Below, one piece after another: positions 16,196 to 25,648 of a stretch of 64,000 nt of DNA; position 1 is the stretch's first letter, and every line of letters begins with the position of its first letter. The DNA lies in NCBI GenBank assembly GCA_910584195.1, contig CAJTYV010000014.1, positions 1-64,000 of the forward strand. Reading direction: 5' to 3'. The position numbers and the translations under genes are program-made. This DNA comes from an uncultured Ruminococcus sp. (lineage in GTDB: Bacteria > Bacillota > Clostridia > Oscillospirales > Ruminococcaceae). The notes beneath the pieces are model-generated. The model saw only the letters and a list, made by a program, of their open reading frames with translations, had not been told where the DNA came from and did not search any database.

Positions 16196-19100
16196 TTACT
16201 TTGAAGCCTCAGCGTCGTATGTTACCCACTGATAATGAGCTGTAAGTGGAGTTTTTCCGTCAAAGGGCTTGAGCCATTCATCAACTGTGATTCCGGGCCA
16301 TGTGTTCATCATAATTCTTCCCGGAGTTTTAGGAATATTATCGTAAGCCGTGTAAACAGCCTTGCCGTCTATGTACCATGTAATATGATCAGGCTGCCAT
16401 TCAAAGCCGTAGCTATGGAATCCTTCCGACGCGTCAAATCCAAGGTCATACATAACTTCATGATTGCCAACGCCGTCCGTATAGTAGTTCAACTGAACCT
16501 TAGTAGTATCTTTGCCGAGTATCTCAATGTCGATCTCGTCCCAAGGATTATCTTCGGAAGGACCAGTATAGGTAAAGAACGAAGAAACAACACCGTCATT
16601 CTTTATCGCCTGCATTGAAGTTTCGTAATAGCCATAACCATAGTGTTCAGAAGTTCTGTATTCTGCACCTGAGTAATTATACTTTCCGCTGTGATCCTTG
16701 TCGATAGTAAGGCTGAGCATTCCGTTTTCCAACGATGTATTCTGCTTATACCAACCGCAGTCAAAACAGCTTCCGTTAGTCCAGCCGTCAGAAGCGAAAA
16801 ACAGTTTAGATTCGCCGTCTCTGAAATCCTCAACAGCTGTAGCGTTCGCATTCATAGGAGTACCGTAATCCTTTATGCCGTTATCAGGTTTTATAGGTTC
16901 GGTTGTAGTCTGAATTTCCGGCTTTGTCTCCGAAGGAACAGTAGTTACGGGAGGTTCTGTCGGATTAATATCAGGATTTTGTTCATTCTGATACGATTCG
17001 GGAAGTTTCGTCAGAAGTTTAGCGTCGACCTTTTGAATAGCAAGCGCATCATTGGGTGTAATTCCGTTTCCGTTGAGATGAACATCGCCGTTGATCGCAC
17101 CCTGCTCGGAAAGACCGTACTTATCCTCATTTCCGAGATGCTGGAGAATAGCTGTCGAATCAGCAATAGTTACATGTCCGTCACAGTTAGCATCGCCCCA
17201 TAAAATATCGTCAACGGGCGGAATTATCGGCTCAGTCTCTGCATTTGTGAGAGAAAGAAGATACGTAAGCGGAGAATTCCAGTAAATAGTTATCTCGTTT
17301 GTAGAATAGCTTTCTGCGTTATCTACCCAGCACTTAGCGGGAGCATTGCCGCGGCAGTAAGCTTTAGCAGCCGGATCCTCAAGACCTGAGTTTACACCTC
17401 CGACTAACATACCCGGCATAGCAGAACCTACAGCCATTGACGGACGATGATGCGGATTTTCAGGTGAAACCGTACCATATCCCGTTACAAAGCTTGTGCC
17501 GAGCGGATTTGAGCCAAGCAGATAGTCAAGCTGTGCTTTTGCAGCGTCAAGATACTTTGATTCGCCTGTAATATCATAAGCCAGACCGAGAACGATTCCG
17601 GCATTTGCAAGAGTCATGTTGCTTCCCCAGTTGTACTTAGTAAGTGAAGAACCGTAGGGATTAACGGAAGATATGCTTAAGAAATCATCAGCCTGCTTAA
17701 GAATTGCAGAAGACGCGTTCGCTACAAGGTCAGAGTCATTTTTATTAATGTCTTTCATTGTAAGAAGAGCAATATTTCCGTAATCTCCCACAGTAGCCCA
17801 GTCAAGACCCGTCTTTACTGAAATTCCGTCCATATATGCTCTTTCACCTGTTGCACGGTAAAGCTGTGCAGCTGCCCAGTACATTTCATCTGATGCCGTT
17901 TTATCTTCATATGCACCTGTTACAATATCATCAGGATTTTTAAGATAAAGCTTGTCGGGATTAGCCTTTGCCCATTCATAAGCCTTTTTAGCAGCCTCGA
18001 GACAAGTGTTTGCAAAATTTGCGTCAATATCCTTGTAAACTTCATAAGCAAGCGCCATAGATGCCGCAAAATCAGCAGATGAAGTCACTGTTTCAGGCAT
18101 TACAATAAGCGGCTTTGTTTCTTTTTCAGGCATTACATATCCGGGGAACGTGTCACATGTAACTTTGTGATATACGCCGCCTGTTGTCTTGTTCTGCATT
18201 TTGAGCATCCATTCAAGTTCATAGCGAACTTCATCAAGAACATCAGGTATGCTGTTTCCGCTTTCGGGAATGCCGATACTATCACTGTAATCCGCCGGAC
18301 TTGCCATATAGGCATACATAAGGTCTGCAACAGCCTTTGCAGCGGGAACTACATATCTGCCATAATCTCCGGCATCGTGCCAGCCGCCGCTCACATCTAT
18401 CTGCTGATTTGTCTGATAGACAGTCGCTATCGTATCATGACATGAAGGATGACCGAATTCAGCGTCTTCTACCTTAGTTCCGCATCTCTGGAGATACAGC
18501 ATTCTTACGCTTGAATCGAGAAGATTGTCATAAACATCGTCTCCGATTGTGAAAGTGTAAGAGTTTTCAAGACCACCGTATGAAACATAGTATCTTCCCG
18601 GAGTTGTAAGTTCAGAAAAATCTGCTTTATAGTTTGTTTCACCGGCTTGAATATTTTCAATTGCGCTGGAAACAGTTCCATGATAAGCAATTTCGCCTGT
18701 ATCAGCATTTACAACAGCAAATTCGTTTGTATTTATTGAATCTGCGTTTCTGATTACAGCTGCTTTCTTAGCGCCAGGCTTATATCCTATCTGATTTGTT
18801 ATGATAGACGGAGCGTAAGGCTTATTAGCATTGTAATCAACCTTGCTGTCGTCAACAAGTTCAAGAACAACATTATCAAGATAGATTGTATGTTCGCCAA
18901 CAGAGCCGCCGTCCTCTTTTTCCTGAAGTCCACAGTTAAAACAGAATTTTGTCATAATGTCCGTATCATATTCCATTTCAAACTCATATTCAACTTTCTG
19001 CGGTTCTGTTGTAACATTGATCCCTTTCCATGTATAAGCCTGATATGTGCCGCCGTTCTGCTGAATCATTGATTCTACAAAGCGCGGAACAGTAGACGAA

Positions 19101-19414
19101 ATCTCATATTTAAGACGATATACGCCGTTCTTGTAAAGCGGAACAGGCTGGTCATAACACATCTGAACAGCATAATTAAGCGTACCCTGATTTGTAATTT
19201 TAAGTGCAAGCTTTCCGTTTTCTGTTGTTAGTGTACAAGCGCCTCCGCTTTCTTTGTATGTACCCCAGTCCGTCGTGCCGTTGTTAAATTCTCCGTTTGT
19301 TACAAGATTTTCAGCAGCAAATATGTTGCTCGCAGGAACTACGGGCATAGCCGAAGCCATAACAGCGCAGGCAGCAATCGCGGCTGCACATCTTTTTAAG
19401 GTATTTTTCTTCAT
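16196..19414 (-). CDS. Bifunctional secreted GH9 cellulase - dockerin - GH16 glucanase
   Basis: A cellulosomal enzyme of about 1072 residues. Order: signal peptide (1-36); CBM4/9-like carbohydrate-binding domain (about 37-190); CelD-type Ig-like domain starting PSIITNQIGYKPG; GH9 catalytic domain (about 300-745) with VSGGWHDAGDYGRYV supplying the catalytic Asp, NPHHRPSMA, and NEITIYWNSPL supplying the acid Glu; dockerin with DANCDGHVTIAD and a second loop DVHLNGNGITPND; a Pro/Thr linker; and GH16 (about 860-1072) with the DEIDIEIL catalytic motif. It should cleave cellulose and beta-1,3-1,4-glucan. The start at 19414 follows AGAGAGG. An internal dockerin between two catalytic domains is uncommon. 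Confidence 0.93.
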   Translation of the reverse strand: MKKNTLKRCAAAIAACAVMASAMPVVPASNIFAAENLVTNGEFNNGTTDWGTYKESGGACTLTTENGKLALKITNQGTLNYAVQMCYDQPVPLYKNGVYRLKYEISSTVPRFVESMIQQNGGTYQAYTWKGINVTTEPQKVEYEFEMEYDTDIMTKFCFNCGLQEKEDGGSVGEHTIYLDNVVLELVDDSKVDYNANKPYAPSIITNQIGYKPGAKKAAVIRNADSINTNEFAVVNADTGEIAYHGTVSSAIENIQAGETNYKADFSELTTPGRYYVSYGGLENSYTFTIGDDVYDNLLDSSVRMLYLQRCGTKVEDAEFGHPSCHDTIATVYQTNQQIDVSGGWHDAGDYGRYVVPAAKAVADLMYAYMASPADYSDSIGIPESGNSIPDVLDEVRYELEWMLKMQNKTTGGVYHKVTCDTFPGYVMPEKETKPLIVMPETVTSSADFAASMALAYEVYKDIDANFANTCLEAAKKAYEWAKANPDKLYLKNPDDIVTGAYEDKTASDEMYWAAAQLYRATGERAYMDGISVKTGLDWATVGDYGNIALLTMKDINKNDSDLVANASSAILKQADDFLSISSVNPYGSSLTKYNWGSNMTLANAGIVLGLAYDITGESKYLDAAKAQLDYLLGSNPLGTSFVTGYGTVSPENPHHRPSMAVGSAMPGMLVGGVNSGLEDPAAKAYCRGNAPAKCWVDNAESYSTNEITIYWNSPLTYLLSLTNAETEPIIPPVDDILWGDANCDGHVTIADSTAILQHLGNEDKYGLSEQGAINGDVHLNGNGITPNDALAIQKVDAKLLTKLPESYQNEQNPDINPTEPPVTTVPSETKPEIQTTTEPIKPDNGIKDYGTPMNANATAVEDFRDGESKLFFASDGWTNGSCFDCGWYKQNTSLENGMLSLTIDKDHSGKYNYSGAEYRTSEHYGYGYYETSMQAIKNDGVVSSFFTYTGPSEDNPWDEIDIEILGKDTTKVQLNYYTDGVGNHEVMYDLGFDASEGFHSYGFEWQPDHITWYIDGKAVYTAYDNIPKTPGRIMMNTWPGITVDEWLKPFDGKTPLTAHYQWVTYDAEASK

Positions 19415-19563
19415 GATAATCAACCTCTCTGTATTTTATTTTTCAATTTTGACAATAAATCCTCAGTGCTCAATTTATCATCTTTCACATATTATTTTAC
19501 ATGATTTCAGAGATTTTGTATATTATTTTCTTGACATAAATGGTAAAATAATGACATTACATA

Positions 19564-19594
19564 AATGTCTCTCCGTTTAAAAGCGAAGAGACAT
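19564..19594 (-). terminator. Probable terminator of the pfp-PAP2 unit
   Basis: ATGTCTCT pairs with AGAGACAT around a short loop, 14 bp after the PAP2 stop. The T-tract is weak. Confidence 0.55.
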
Positions 19595-19607
19595 TAAAAT
19601 AATATTT

Positions 19608-20156
19608 TTACGAAGGAAGCTTACTTTTAAAAATATACTTATCAGTTATTTTTATCGTCAGGCAGGCAATAACTATTCCCAACAGCGCACCTCCGACAAT
19701 GTCGGTTGGAAAATGAACGTACAGATACATTCTCGAAAATGCAATAAGAGCGGCGATGCCAAAAGAGGGAATGCCAAGACGTTTGTCATAGTAAAAGAGT
19801 ATTGCAGCAGCGCAGAAGCTTGATAAAGTATGCCCCGATGGAAAAGAAAAGTCCTGAGGATTATCTATAAGCATATTCTGAAGCTCGATTATCCAGCATG
19901 GTCTGTCACGCCGTACAGCATTTTTTATGAACAAATTGCCGATAAGTACGCCTGCAATAAGTCCTATAAGCATAGTAATGCTGCATCTTCGATATTTTGC
20001 CTTAGCCGAAATGATCAGCGCAACAGCTACCCAAAATATACCGAGATTTCCGCACATAGTAATAATAGGCATGACAGTATCAAGAAAGCCGTTTTTAATA
20101 TGATCTTTTATAAAATCAAGAACTTCAAGTTCAAATTCCTGCAAAATTAATACCAC
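19608..20156 (-). CDS. PAP2-family membrane phosphatase
   Basis: A membrane phosphatase of 182 residues with all three PAP2 motifs: KNAVRRDRP, PSGH, and SRMYLYVHFPTD with the catalytic His. Five or six hydrophobic segments are visible. Members remove phosphate from undecaprenyl pyrophosphate or related lipids at the outer face of the membrane; the substrate here is not known. The nominal GTG start at 20156 lies 4 bp after the PFK stop. A TTG at 20144, spaced better from AAAGGGTGG, may be the true start. It is co-transcribed with the PPi-dependent PFK. Confidence 0.87.
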   Translation of the reverse strand: MVLILQEFELEVLDFIKDHIKNGFLDTVMPIITMCGNLGIFWVAVALIISAKAKYRRCSITMLIGLIAGVLIGNLFIKNAVRRDRPCWIIELQNMLIDNPQDFSFPSGHTLSSFCAAAILFYYDKRLGIPSFGIAALIAFSRMYLYVHFPTDIVGGALLGIVIACLTIKITDKYIFKSKLPS

Positions 20157-20159
20157 CCT

Positions 20160-21449
20160 TTATTTCAAAACCGATTCCTGTATTGTAAAATGCTTTGGAA
20201 TACCTCTGTCCATTATAATATTCAGTTCACCCTGAATCAAAGGCAGGAAATACTTTAAAGCGCTGTCGCTGATATTATTTCCGGTAAGCGTAATATATTC
20301 ATCGGGAAGAAACTTCTCATTATTCGCTATATTTGCTGCATTAGTCGTTTCAATCACGATAGTGTAAGGCATATCGCTGACTCTGCGGAACACCATTACC
20401 TTGCCTGTTTCTCCGTTCAAAGCACAGCGTACTCCGGCAGCTCCGACAGCCTCGGCCTCGTCAATATCAGTCCGAGAACATATATGAGACGAACATCGCT
20501 GCATTACGTTAAGCTCAATAGAACGTACTTTACAGCCAATTTCCCTTCGTACCGTTTCTTCAAGGTATTTTCCTATACCCGAAAGGTATTTGTGTCCGAA
20601 GTTATCGACCACGCCCGAACGATACGATACTCCCGCTCCTTCACAATGCTCTCCTTCGCCGTTTTTTTCAGTATGCGAAACCTGAGCAGTCATACTTGCA
20701 TCAGGTATTTCGATACCTTCGGAAACAGCAACCACGACCGCCTTGTGCTTCGCCATTTCCTGACGCACGTCTCTTATAAAAGAATCAATGCGGAAGCTTC
20801 TTTCAGGAACGTATACAAGATGAGGAGCTGTTTCACCCAAAGCGTGAAGAACCGCACTTGAAGCGGTCAGCCAGCCTGCGTGGCGTCCCATTACCTCTAC
20901 AACGGTAACAGAAGGCATGCTGTATACGGAGCTGTCGCGTACAATTTCCTGCATCGTAGCGGCAACATATTTAGCTGCCGAACCAAAACCGGGAGTATGA
21001 TCGGTAATGCACAAATCGTTATCTATCGTCTTCGGAATACCGATAACTTTTATATCAGCAGATTCTCTGCGGAAATATTCCGACAATTTATTTACCGTAT
21101 CCATTGAATCGTTGCCGCCGATATAGAAGAATGCGCCGATCTGACGCTGTCTCAAAGTATCGAGAATCTTTTTGTATACGCTGTCGTCCTCATTGTAATC
21201 CGGAAGCTTGTACCTGCAGGAACCGAGTACTGTAGAAGGCGTTTGTCTTAGAAGTTCCATGTCGTCATTTGTAAATATCAAGGTTTTAAGATCTACAAGA
21301 TGATTGTAGATAATACCTTCTATACCGTTGATTGAACCAAAAACAGCATCTATTTTAGGTTCTTTGATAGCTTCCTTGAATACGCCCACCAAAGACGAGT
21401 TAATAGCACAAGTGGGACCTCCCGATTGAGCTACAGCAATGTTCATCAT
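20160..21449 (-). CDS. pfp: Pyrophosphate-dependent 6-phosphofructokinase
   Basis: Phosphorylates fructose 6-phosphate with pyrophosphate in glycolysis, reversibly. The key residues fit the PPi type: IGGNDSMDT, with Asp where ATP enzymes have Gly, and PKTIDND, with Lys. MGRHAGWL and an N-terminal AQSGGPTCAINSSL phosphate loop are also present. The length of 429 residues is usual. GGAGG precedes the start, and a consensus promoter lies at 21548-21576. A second, differently typed PFK is encoded at 37405-38484, so the cell could switch phosphoryl donor. Confidence 0.93.
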   Translation of the reverse strand: MMNIAVAQSGGPTCAINSSLVGVFKEAIKEPKIDAVFGSINGIEGIIYNHLVDLKTLIFTNDDMELLRQTPSTVLGSCRYKLPDYNEDDSVYKKILDTLRQRQIGAFFYIGGNDSMDTVNKLSEYFRRESADIKVIGIPKTIDNDLCITDHTPGFGSAAKYVAATMQEIVRDSSVYSMPSVTVVEVMGRHAGWLTASSAVLHALGETAPHLVYVPERSFRIDSFIRDVRQEMAKHKAVVVAVSEGIEIPDASMTAQVSHTEKNGEGEHCEGAGVSYRSGVVDNFGHKYLSGIGKYLEETVRREIGCKVRSIELNVMQRCSSHICSRTDIDEAEAVGAAGVRCALNGETGKVMVFRRVSDMPYTIVIETTNAANIANNEKFLPDEYITLTGNNISDSALKYFLPLIQGELNIIMDRGIPKHFTIQESVLK

Positions 21450-21547
21450 AAATTTTACCTCCGCTTTCAGAGCATGAGTTTACAGACATGCTTCAAAATA
21501 TTCTGCGGTATATCGAAGCGATAAACCGATTTATGTTTCTTTATTAC

Positions 21548-21576
21548 ATTATACTATAAAATGCGGCTGTTGTCAA
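21548..21576 (-). promoter_or_regulatory. Promoter of pfp-PAP2
   Basis: Minus-strand TTGACA (21571-21576), 17-bp spacer, TATAAT (21548-21553). Confidence 0.85.
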
Positions 21577-21584
21577 TGCGGAAA

Positions 21585-21645
21585 TTTTAAGGCGGCACTG
21601 CATAAAGCAGTTAGATGCGCTTTGCGCGGTCTCCTAATAAAGATC
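21585..21645. repeat. Possible relic of the MITE family
   Basis: TTTTAAGGCGGCACTGCATA and GCGCTTTGCGCGGTCTCCT resemble, imperfectly, the two ends of the element at 46281-46460. They are only about 55 bp apart, as if internally deleted. Confidence 0.35.
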
Positions 21646-21667
21646 TGTGAAATTTGAAATTTTTCTC

Positions 21668-21696
21668 TTGACAAGTTAACCAAAATCAGGTATAAT
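21668..21696 (+). promoter_or_regulatory. Promoter of greA-lysS-nadE
   Basis: TTGACA (21668-21673), 17-bp spacer, TATAAT (21691-21696). The leader to the greA ATG is about 90 nt. Confidence 0.88.
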
Positions 21697-21791
21697 ATTT
21701 ATTATGTATTTTAATTTGTGCGAGAAACGGAAAGACAGCTATACAGAACTTACCTCCGAGGCTCTCGCCTTTTACAGAAGGAGTGTTTTTT

Positions 21792-22259
21792 ATGGGTAAG
21801 CAGATGTCAAGATCTAACTACGAAAAACTGATACTGGAGCTTGATGACCTTAAAATTAATAAACGTAAAGAAGTTGCGGAAAGGCTTAAAGTTGCGCGTT
21901 CATACGGCGACCTTTCCGAAAACGCTGAATACGATGAAGCTAAAAACGAACAGGCTATCCTTGAAGCTCAGATAGCGGAGCTTCAATACACTGTCGATAA
22001 CGCTGAAATTATCGAGGATTCAAACATATCCGTCGATGAAATCGGTATGGGTTCGATCATTAAAATAAAGCGCGTTGGTACAGACAAGATCGAAACCTTT
22101 GAAATAGTCGGCACAAATCACGTTGACATAAAAAACGGAAAAATTTCCGACGAATCGCCTATAGGCAAGGCTGCTATGAAGAAAAAAGTCGGCGACACGT
22201 TTACGGTAGAAGCTCCTGTGGGAGAGCTTCATTTTGAAGTTGTGGAAATTACTAAGTAA
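21792..22259 (+). CDS. greA: Transcription elongation factor GreA
   Basis: Rescues backtracked RNA polymerase by stimulating transcript cleavage through its secondary channel. The protein of about 155 residues has the N-terminal coiled coil with the tip signature GDLSENAEYDEAKNEQ and a C-terminal FKBP-like domain ending SPIGKAAMKKKVGDTF. The start at 21792 follows AAGGAG with 8-bp spacing; a GTG at 21783 sits inside that site's spacer. It is the first gene of the operon and lies 12 bp before lysS. Confidence 0.97.
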   Translation: MGKQMSRSNYEKLILELDDLKINKRKEVAERLKVARSYGDLSENAEYDEAKNEQAILEAQIAELQYTVDNAEIIEDSNISVDEIGMGSIIKIKRVGTDKIETFEIVGTNHVDIKNGKISDESPIGKAAMKKKVGDTFTVEAPVGELHFEVVEITK

Positions 22260-22271
22260 AGGGTGATTCAA

Positions 22272-23888
22272 ATGAGCGAAAATCAGAACAGTACGCCTCT
22301 CGGTATTACCGGGGAGCAAGATGTAAATATTTTAAAAAAGGATCGTCTCGATAAGCTGGCTACACTCCGTGAGAGCGGCTTCGACCCTTATCAGACCACA
22401 AAATACGATGTTACAGGAAGGGCGGCTGACCTTAAATCCGAATATGAAGCCAAAGAAGCGGAAATTATAGCCGCTGCCAACGGAGACGAGGAAGCTGCCA
22501 AAGCGGGACTTGAAACTCTCAACGGCAATATTATTCGCATTGCAGGTCGTATTATGAGCTGGCGGGATATGGGAAAGGCAAACTTTATAGACGTTCGTGA
22601 CAACACAGACCGTATTCAGGTTTATGTCCGTTCAAACGATGTAGGAGCTGACCTTTTCAAGGAATTTAAGAAAAAATGGGATATAGGCGACATTATAGGC
22701 GTGGAGGGATATGTTTTCAGAACACGCAAAGGCGAAATTTCAATTCACGCTCAGAAGATTCAGCTTCTTTCAAAGTCGCTTCTTCCTTTGCCGGAAAAAT
22801 GGCACGGACTGAAAGATCAGGACATGCGTTACCGTCAGCGTTACGTTGATCTTATCGTTAATCCGGAAGTAAAGGATACTTTTATAAAAAGAAGCCGAAT
22901 AATTCGAGAGGTCAGAAATTATCTTGACAATTTAGGATACATCGAGGTAGATACGCCCGTTCTTCATACTTTGGAAATCGGCGCATCCGCGCGTCCGTTT
23001 ATAACTCACCACAATACTCTTGATATGGAAATGTATCTCCGAATTGAAACCGAACTGTATCTTAAAAGGCTTATTGTAGGCGGGTTCGACAAGGTTTACG
23101 AGGTAGGACGAATCTTCCGAAACGAAGGTATGGATACTTCTCATAATCCTGAGTTTACATCTGTTGAAATGTATCAGGCTTACACCGATTATATAGGCAT
23201 GATGGATCTTATCGAAAATATGTACCGTACGATCGCTGAAAATGTATGCGGTACATCTAAGATAACATATCAGGGAATTGAGATCGATCTCGGAAAGCCC
23301 TGGGAACGTCTTACTATGATCGAATCCGTAAAAAAATATGCCGGGGTCGATTACAGCGAATGGGCTGACGATGCGGCTGCCCGCGCATGCGCTAAAGAAA
23401 AAGGAATCGAGGTTGAGGAAGGCGATTCTGCCACAAAGGGACACGTTCTTATAGCGTTCTTTGACGCTTTCGTTGAGGATAAACTCATTCAGCCGACTAT
23501 TATTTACGATTATCCTGTTGAAAATTCTCCTCTTGCAAAAAGAAAGCCGTCAGATCCTGCCTTTACAGAACGTTTTGAATACTTTATTTACAGCCGTGAA
23601 ATGGGTAATGCGTTTTCAGAGCTAAACGATCCTATAGATCAAAAAGAACGTTTTGTAAAACAGGTTGAAGCTAAAAGAGCACAGGGCGCAAACGCAGAAG
23701 TTGACGAGGACTTTGTTACGGCTCTTGAATACGGCATGCCTCCTACGGGCGGTCTTGGATTTGGTTTGGACAGACTTGTTATGCTTCTGACAGACAGCGC
23801 GTCAATTCGTGACGTACTTCTGTTCCCGACAATGAAACCCATTCCCGCTAACGGCGGACGTCCCGAAAAAGATAATAATGAAGAATAA
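22272..23888 (+). CDS. lysS: Lysyl-tRNA synthetase (class II)
   Basis: Charges tRNA-Lys. It has an N-terminal OB-fold anticodon-binding domain (RIAGRIMSWRDMGKANFIDV) and a class IIb catalytic core with motif 2 FRNEGMDTSHNPEFT and motif 3 GLGFGLDRLVMLLT. At about 538 residues it is longer than usual, because of an Ala/Glu-rich insertion of about 30 residues before the OB fold (AKEAEIIAAANGDEEAAKAG). The ATG at 22272 has AAAGGG at good spacing, preferred over the GTG at 22263. The end overlaps the next gene by 11 bp. Confidence 0.97.
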   Translation: MSENQNSTPLGITGEQDVNILKKDRLDKLATLRESGFDPYQTTKYDVTGRAADLKSEYEAKEAEIIAAANGDEEAAKAGLETLNGNIIRIAGRIMSWRDMGKANFIDVRDNTDRIQVYVRSNDVGADLFKEFKKKWDIGDIIGVEGYVFRTRKGEISIHAQKIQLLSKSLLPLPEKWHGLKDQDMRYRQRYVDLIVNPEVKDTFIKRSRIIREVRNYLDNLGYIEVDTPVLHTLEIGASARPFITHHNTLDMEMYLRIETELYLKRLIVGGFDKVYEVGRIFRNEGMDTSHNPEFTSVEMYQAYTDYIGMMDLIENMYRTIAENVCGTSKITYQGIEIDLGKPWERLTMIESVKKYAGVDYSEWADDAAARACAKEKGIEVEEGDSATKGHVLIAFFDAFVEDKLIQPTIIYDYPVENSPLAKRKPSDPAFTERFEYFIYSREMGNAFSELNDPIDQKERFVKQVEAKRAQGANAEVDEDFVTALEYGMPPTGGLGFGLDRLVMLLTDSASIRDVLLFPTMKPIPANGGRPEKDNNEE

Positions 23889-24786
23889 GGACGGCAAAAA
23901 TACGCCCCCGTCTGACGACAAAAAGCTTCACATTTCCAAAAGTGTTTTTGAGGCTAATCGCGAGCTGCACGAAAAAGCCGCAGAGGAATCCCGAAAAAAA
24001 CAAGAGGAACTTGAAAAAAAACTGAACGAACGGAAGAAAAAAGCCGCCGAAGCGCGGGATAAACGTCTTGAAGCCGAGCGTCTGGAGCTTATACGTCTCA
24101 AACAGGGAATTATTGAGGAAAGTGAAACTATACACGAAGAACATGCAGAAAAAATTAAGCTGACATTTGGGCAAAAGATCGTTAATTTTTTCTACCATAA
24201 TAAATGGTGGCTCGGAATAGGAACGGTCTTTACTGCAATAACGATTTTTCTAATTCATAACTTTGTTACAAAGCCGCGCCCGGATATGATAGTTATGATG
24301 ATAGGCGAAAGTTCTGAAATTGCCGAAGAAAGCGATCTGGAAGAATATATCGAATCGTTTTGCGAAGATTTCAACGGCAACGGCAAGATCGAAGTCTCCA
24401 TATACTATATACCCTATACGGGTATTGAATCCAAAGATTATGCCAATGGCGTTCATACAAAATTAACTGCCGAGCTTCAAGCGGCAGAAGGAGTTATAGT
24501 TATCGGCAATAATATGGCGTCTGAGATTCTCTCGGCTGACGGCATTTTCACCGATCTTTCCCGGATTTACTCCGATAATGAATTCGTTCAAAAGGACAGA
24601 TTCATGCTTTCCGGTTCAAATTTTGCCGACAGAATTAAAATTGAGAAAAACGCTGTAACAGACGATTGGTTTATGGCTATACGCGCTCCTCAGAAGCTTA
24701 TGAATGCGGACGAGGACGAGATGCAGGAAGTTTATGATAAAGATTTTCCTGTATTTGACGCTATGATAAAGGATCTCACAAAATAG
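23878..24786 (+). CDS. Single-pass membrane protein with charged coiled coil and extracytoplasmic domain
   Basis: A protein of 302 residues without a family I can name. The first 95 residues are highly charged and predicted coiled coil (ESRKKQEELEKKLNERKKKA). One transmembrane helix follows near residues 108-128 (WWLGIGTVFTAITIFLIHNF). The remaining domain of about 170 residues, presumably outside, contains GVIVIGNNMASEILSADGIF, reminiscent of solute-binding-protein-like folds. Its start overlaps lysS, and nadE follows after 24 bp, so it is co-expressed with housekeeping genes. Confidence 0.75.
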   Translation: MKNKDGKNTPPSDDKKLHISKSVFEANRELHEKAAEESRKKQEELEKKLNERKKKAAEARDKRLEAERLELIRLKQGIIEESETIHEEHAEKIKLTFGQKIVNFFYHNKWWLGIGTVFTAITIFLIHNFVTKPRPDMIVMMIGESSEIAEESDLEEYIESFCEDFNGNGKIEVSIYYIPYTGIESKDYANGVHTKLTAELQAAEGVIVIGNNMASEILSADGIFTDLSRIYSDNEFVQKDRFMLSGSNFADRIKIEKNAVTDDWFMAIRAPQKLMNADEDEMQEVYDKDFPVFDAMIKDLTK

Positions 24787-24810
24787 CGCTATACCCCACG
24801 GAGGTATTTT

Positions 24811-25563
24811 ATGAGTTATATTTTTAATGTTGAAAAAGTCACTGCCGACCTTATAAGCTGGGTAAAAAATTACTTTGAAACTTCCGCTTCTGCCGATACT
24901 AAAGCAGTTATAGGCATTTCGGGAGGAAAAGACAGCTCTGTTGCGGCAGCGGTATGCGTTGAAGCCCTCGGCAAAGACAGAGTTACAGGAGTGCTTATGC
25001 CAAAGGGTGAACAGCCTGACATTGATTGCAGCCGGCTTCTTGTTCAGACACTGGGAATTCCTCATTATACTATAAATATCAAGAGTACCGTTGACGCTTT
25101 TACCAAGGAATTTGAAAACCATATCCCAATGAATTCTCAGGCTGTCATCAATACTCCTCCTCGTATCCGTATGACTGCGCTTTACGCTGTTGCAGCATGT
25201 ATTGGCGGTCGAGTTGTGAACACATGTAATCTTTCCGAAGACTGGGTAGGATACTCCACAAAGCATGGAGATGCAGCCGGAGACTTCTCTCCCCTGTCAT
25301 CGCTTACAGTAACAGAAATATTGCAAATAGGCGACTATCTCGGACTTCCGGAGCGTCTTGTTCATAAAGTACCGATAGACGGATTATGCGGAAAAACAGA
25401 CGAAGAAAACCTTGGCTTTACTTATGCGGAGCTTGACCGCTATATCAGAGGAATTGACGATCTTTCATCCAATCCCGATCTTAAAGAAAAAATAGATCGG
25501 ATGCACCGAAACAGTCTCCATAAATTGCAGCTTATGCCACAGTTTAAGGCTGAAATTAAATAA
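24811..25563 (+). CDS. nadE: NH3-dependent NAD+ synthetase
   Basis: Makes NAD+ from nicotinate adenine dinucleotide, ATP and ammonia. The 250-residue protein has the ATP-pyrophosphatase P-loop ISGGKDSSVAAAV near residue 36, the GTCNLSEDW-like stretch (NTCNLSEDWVGYSTKHGD) and SPLSSLTVTEI. It lacks a glutaminase domain, so it uses ammonia directly. ACGGAGG precedes the start. It ends the greA operon and is followed by a bidirectional terminator. Confidence 0.96.
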   Translation: MSYIFNVEKVTADLISWVKNYFETSASADTKAVIGISGGKDSSVAAAVCVEALGKDRVTGVLMPKGEQPDIDCSRLLVQTLGIPHYTINIKSTVDAFTKEFENHIPMNSQAVINTPPRIRMTALYAVAACIGGRVVNTCNLSEDWVGYSTKHGDAAGDFSPLSSLTVTEILQIGDYLGLPERLVHKVPIDGLCGKTDEENLGFTYAELDRYIRGIDDLSSNPDLKEKIDRMHRNSLHKLQLMPQFKAEIK

Positions 25564-25590
25564 CCTCCGCATAAAGCGGTAAATATTAAA

Positions 25591-25626
25591 AAAATCACAG
25601 ATTTCAAAAGAGAGATCTGTGATTTT
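25591..25626. terminator. Bidirectional terminator between nadE and the acyl ligase gene
   Basis: AAAATCACAGAT (25591-25602) pairs perfectly with ATCTGTGATTTT (25615-25626) between two convergent operons. Confidence 0.88.
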
Positions 25627-25648
25627 CCTTTTAGCAGCATAATTTAGC

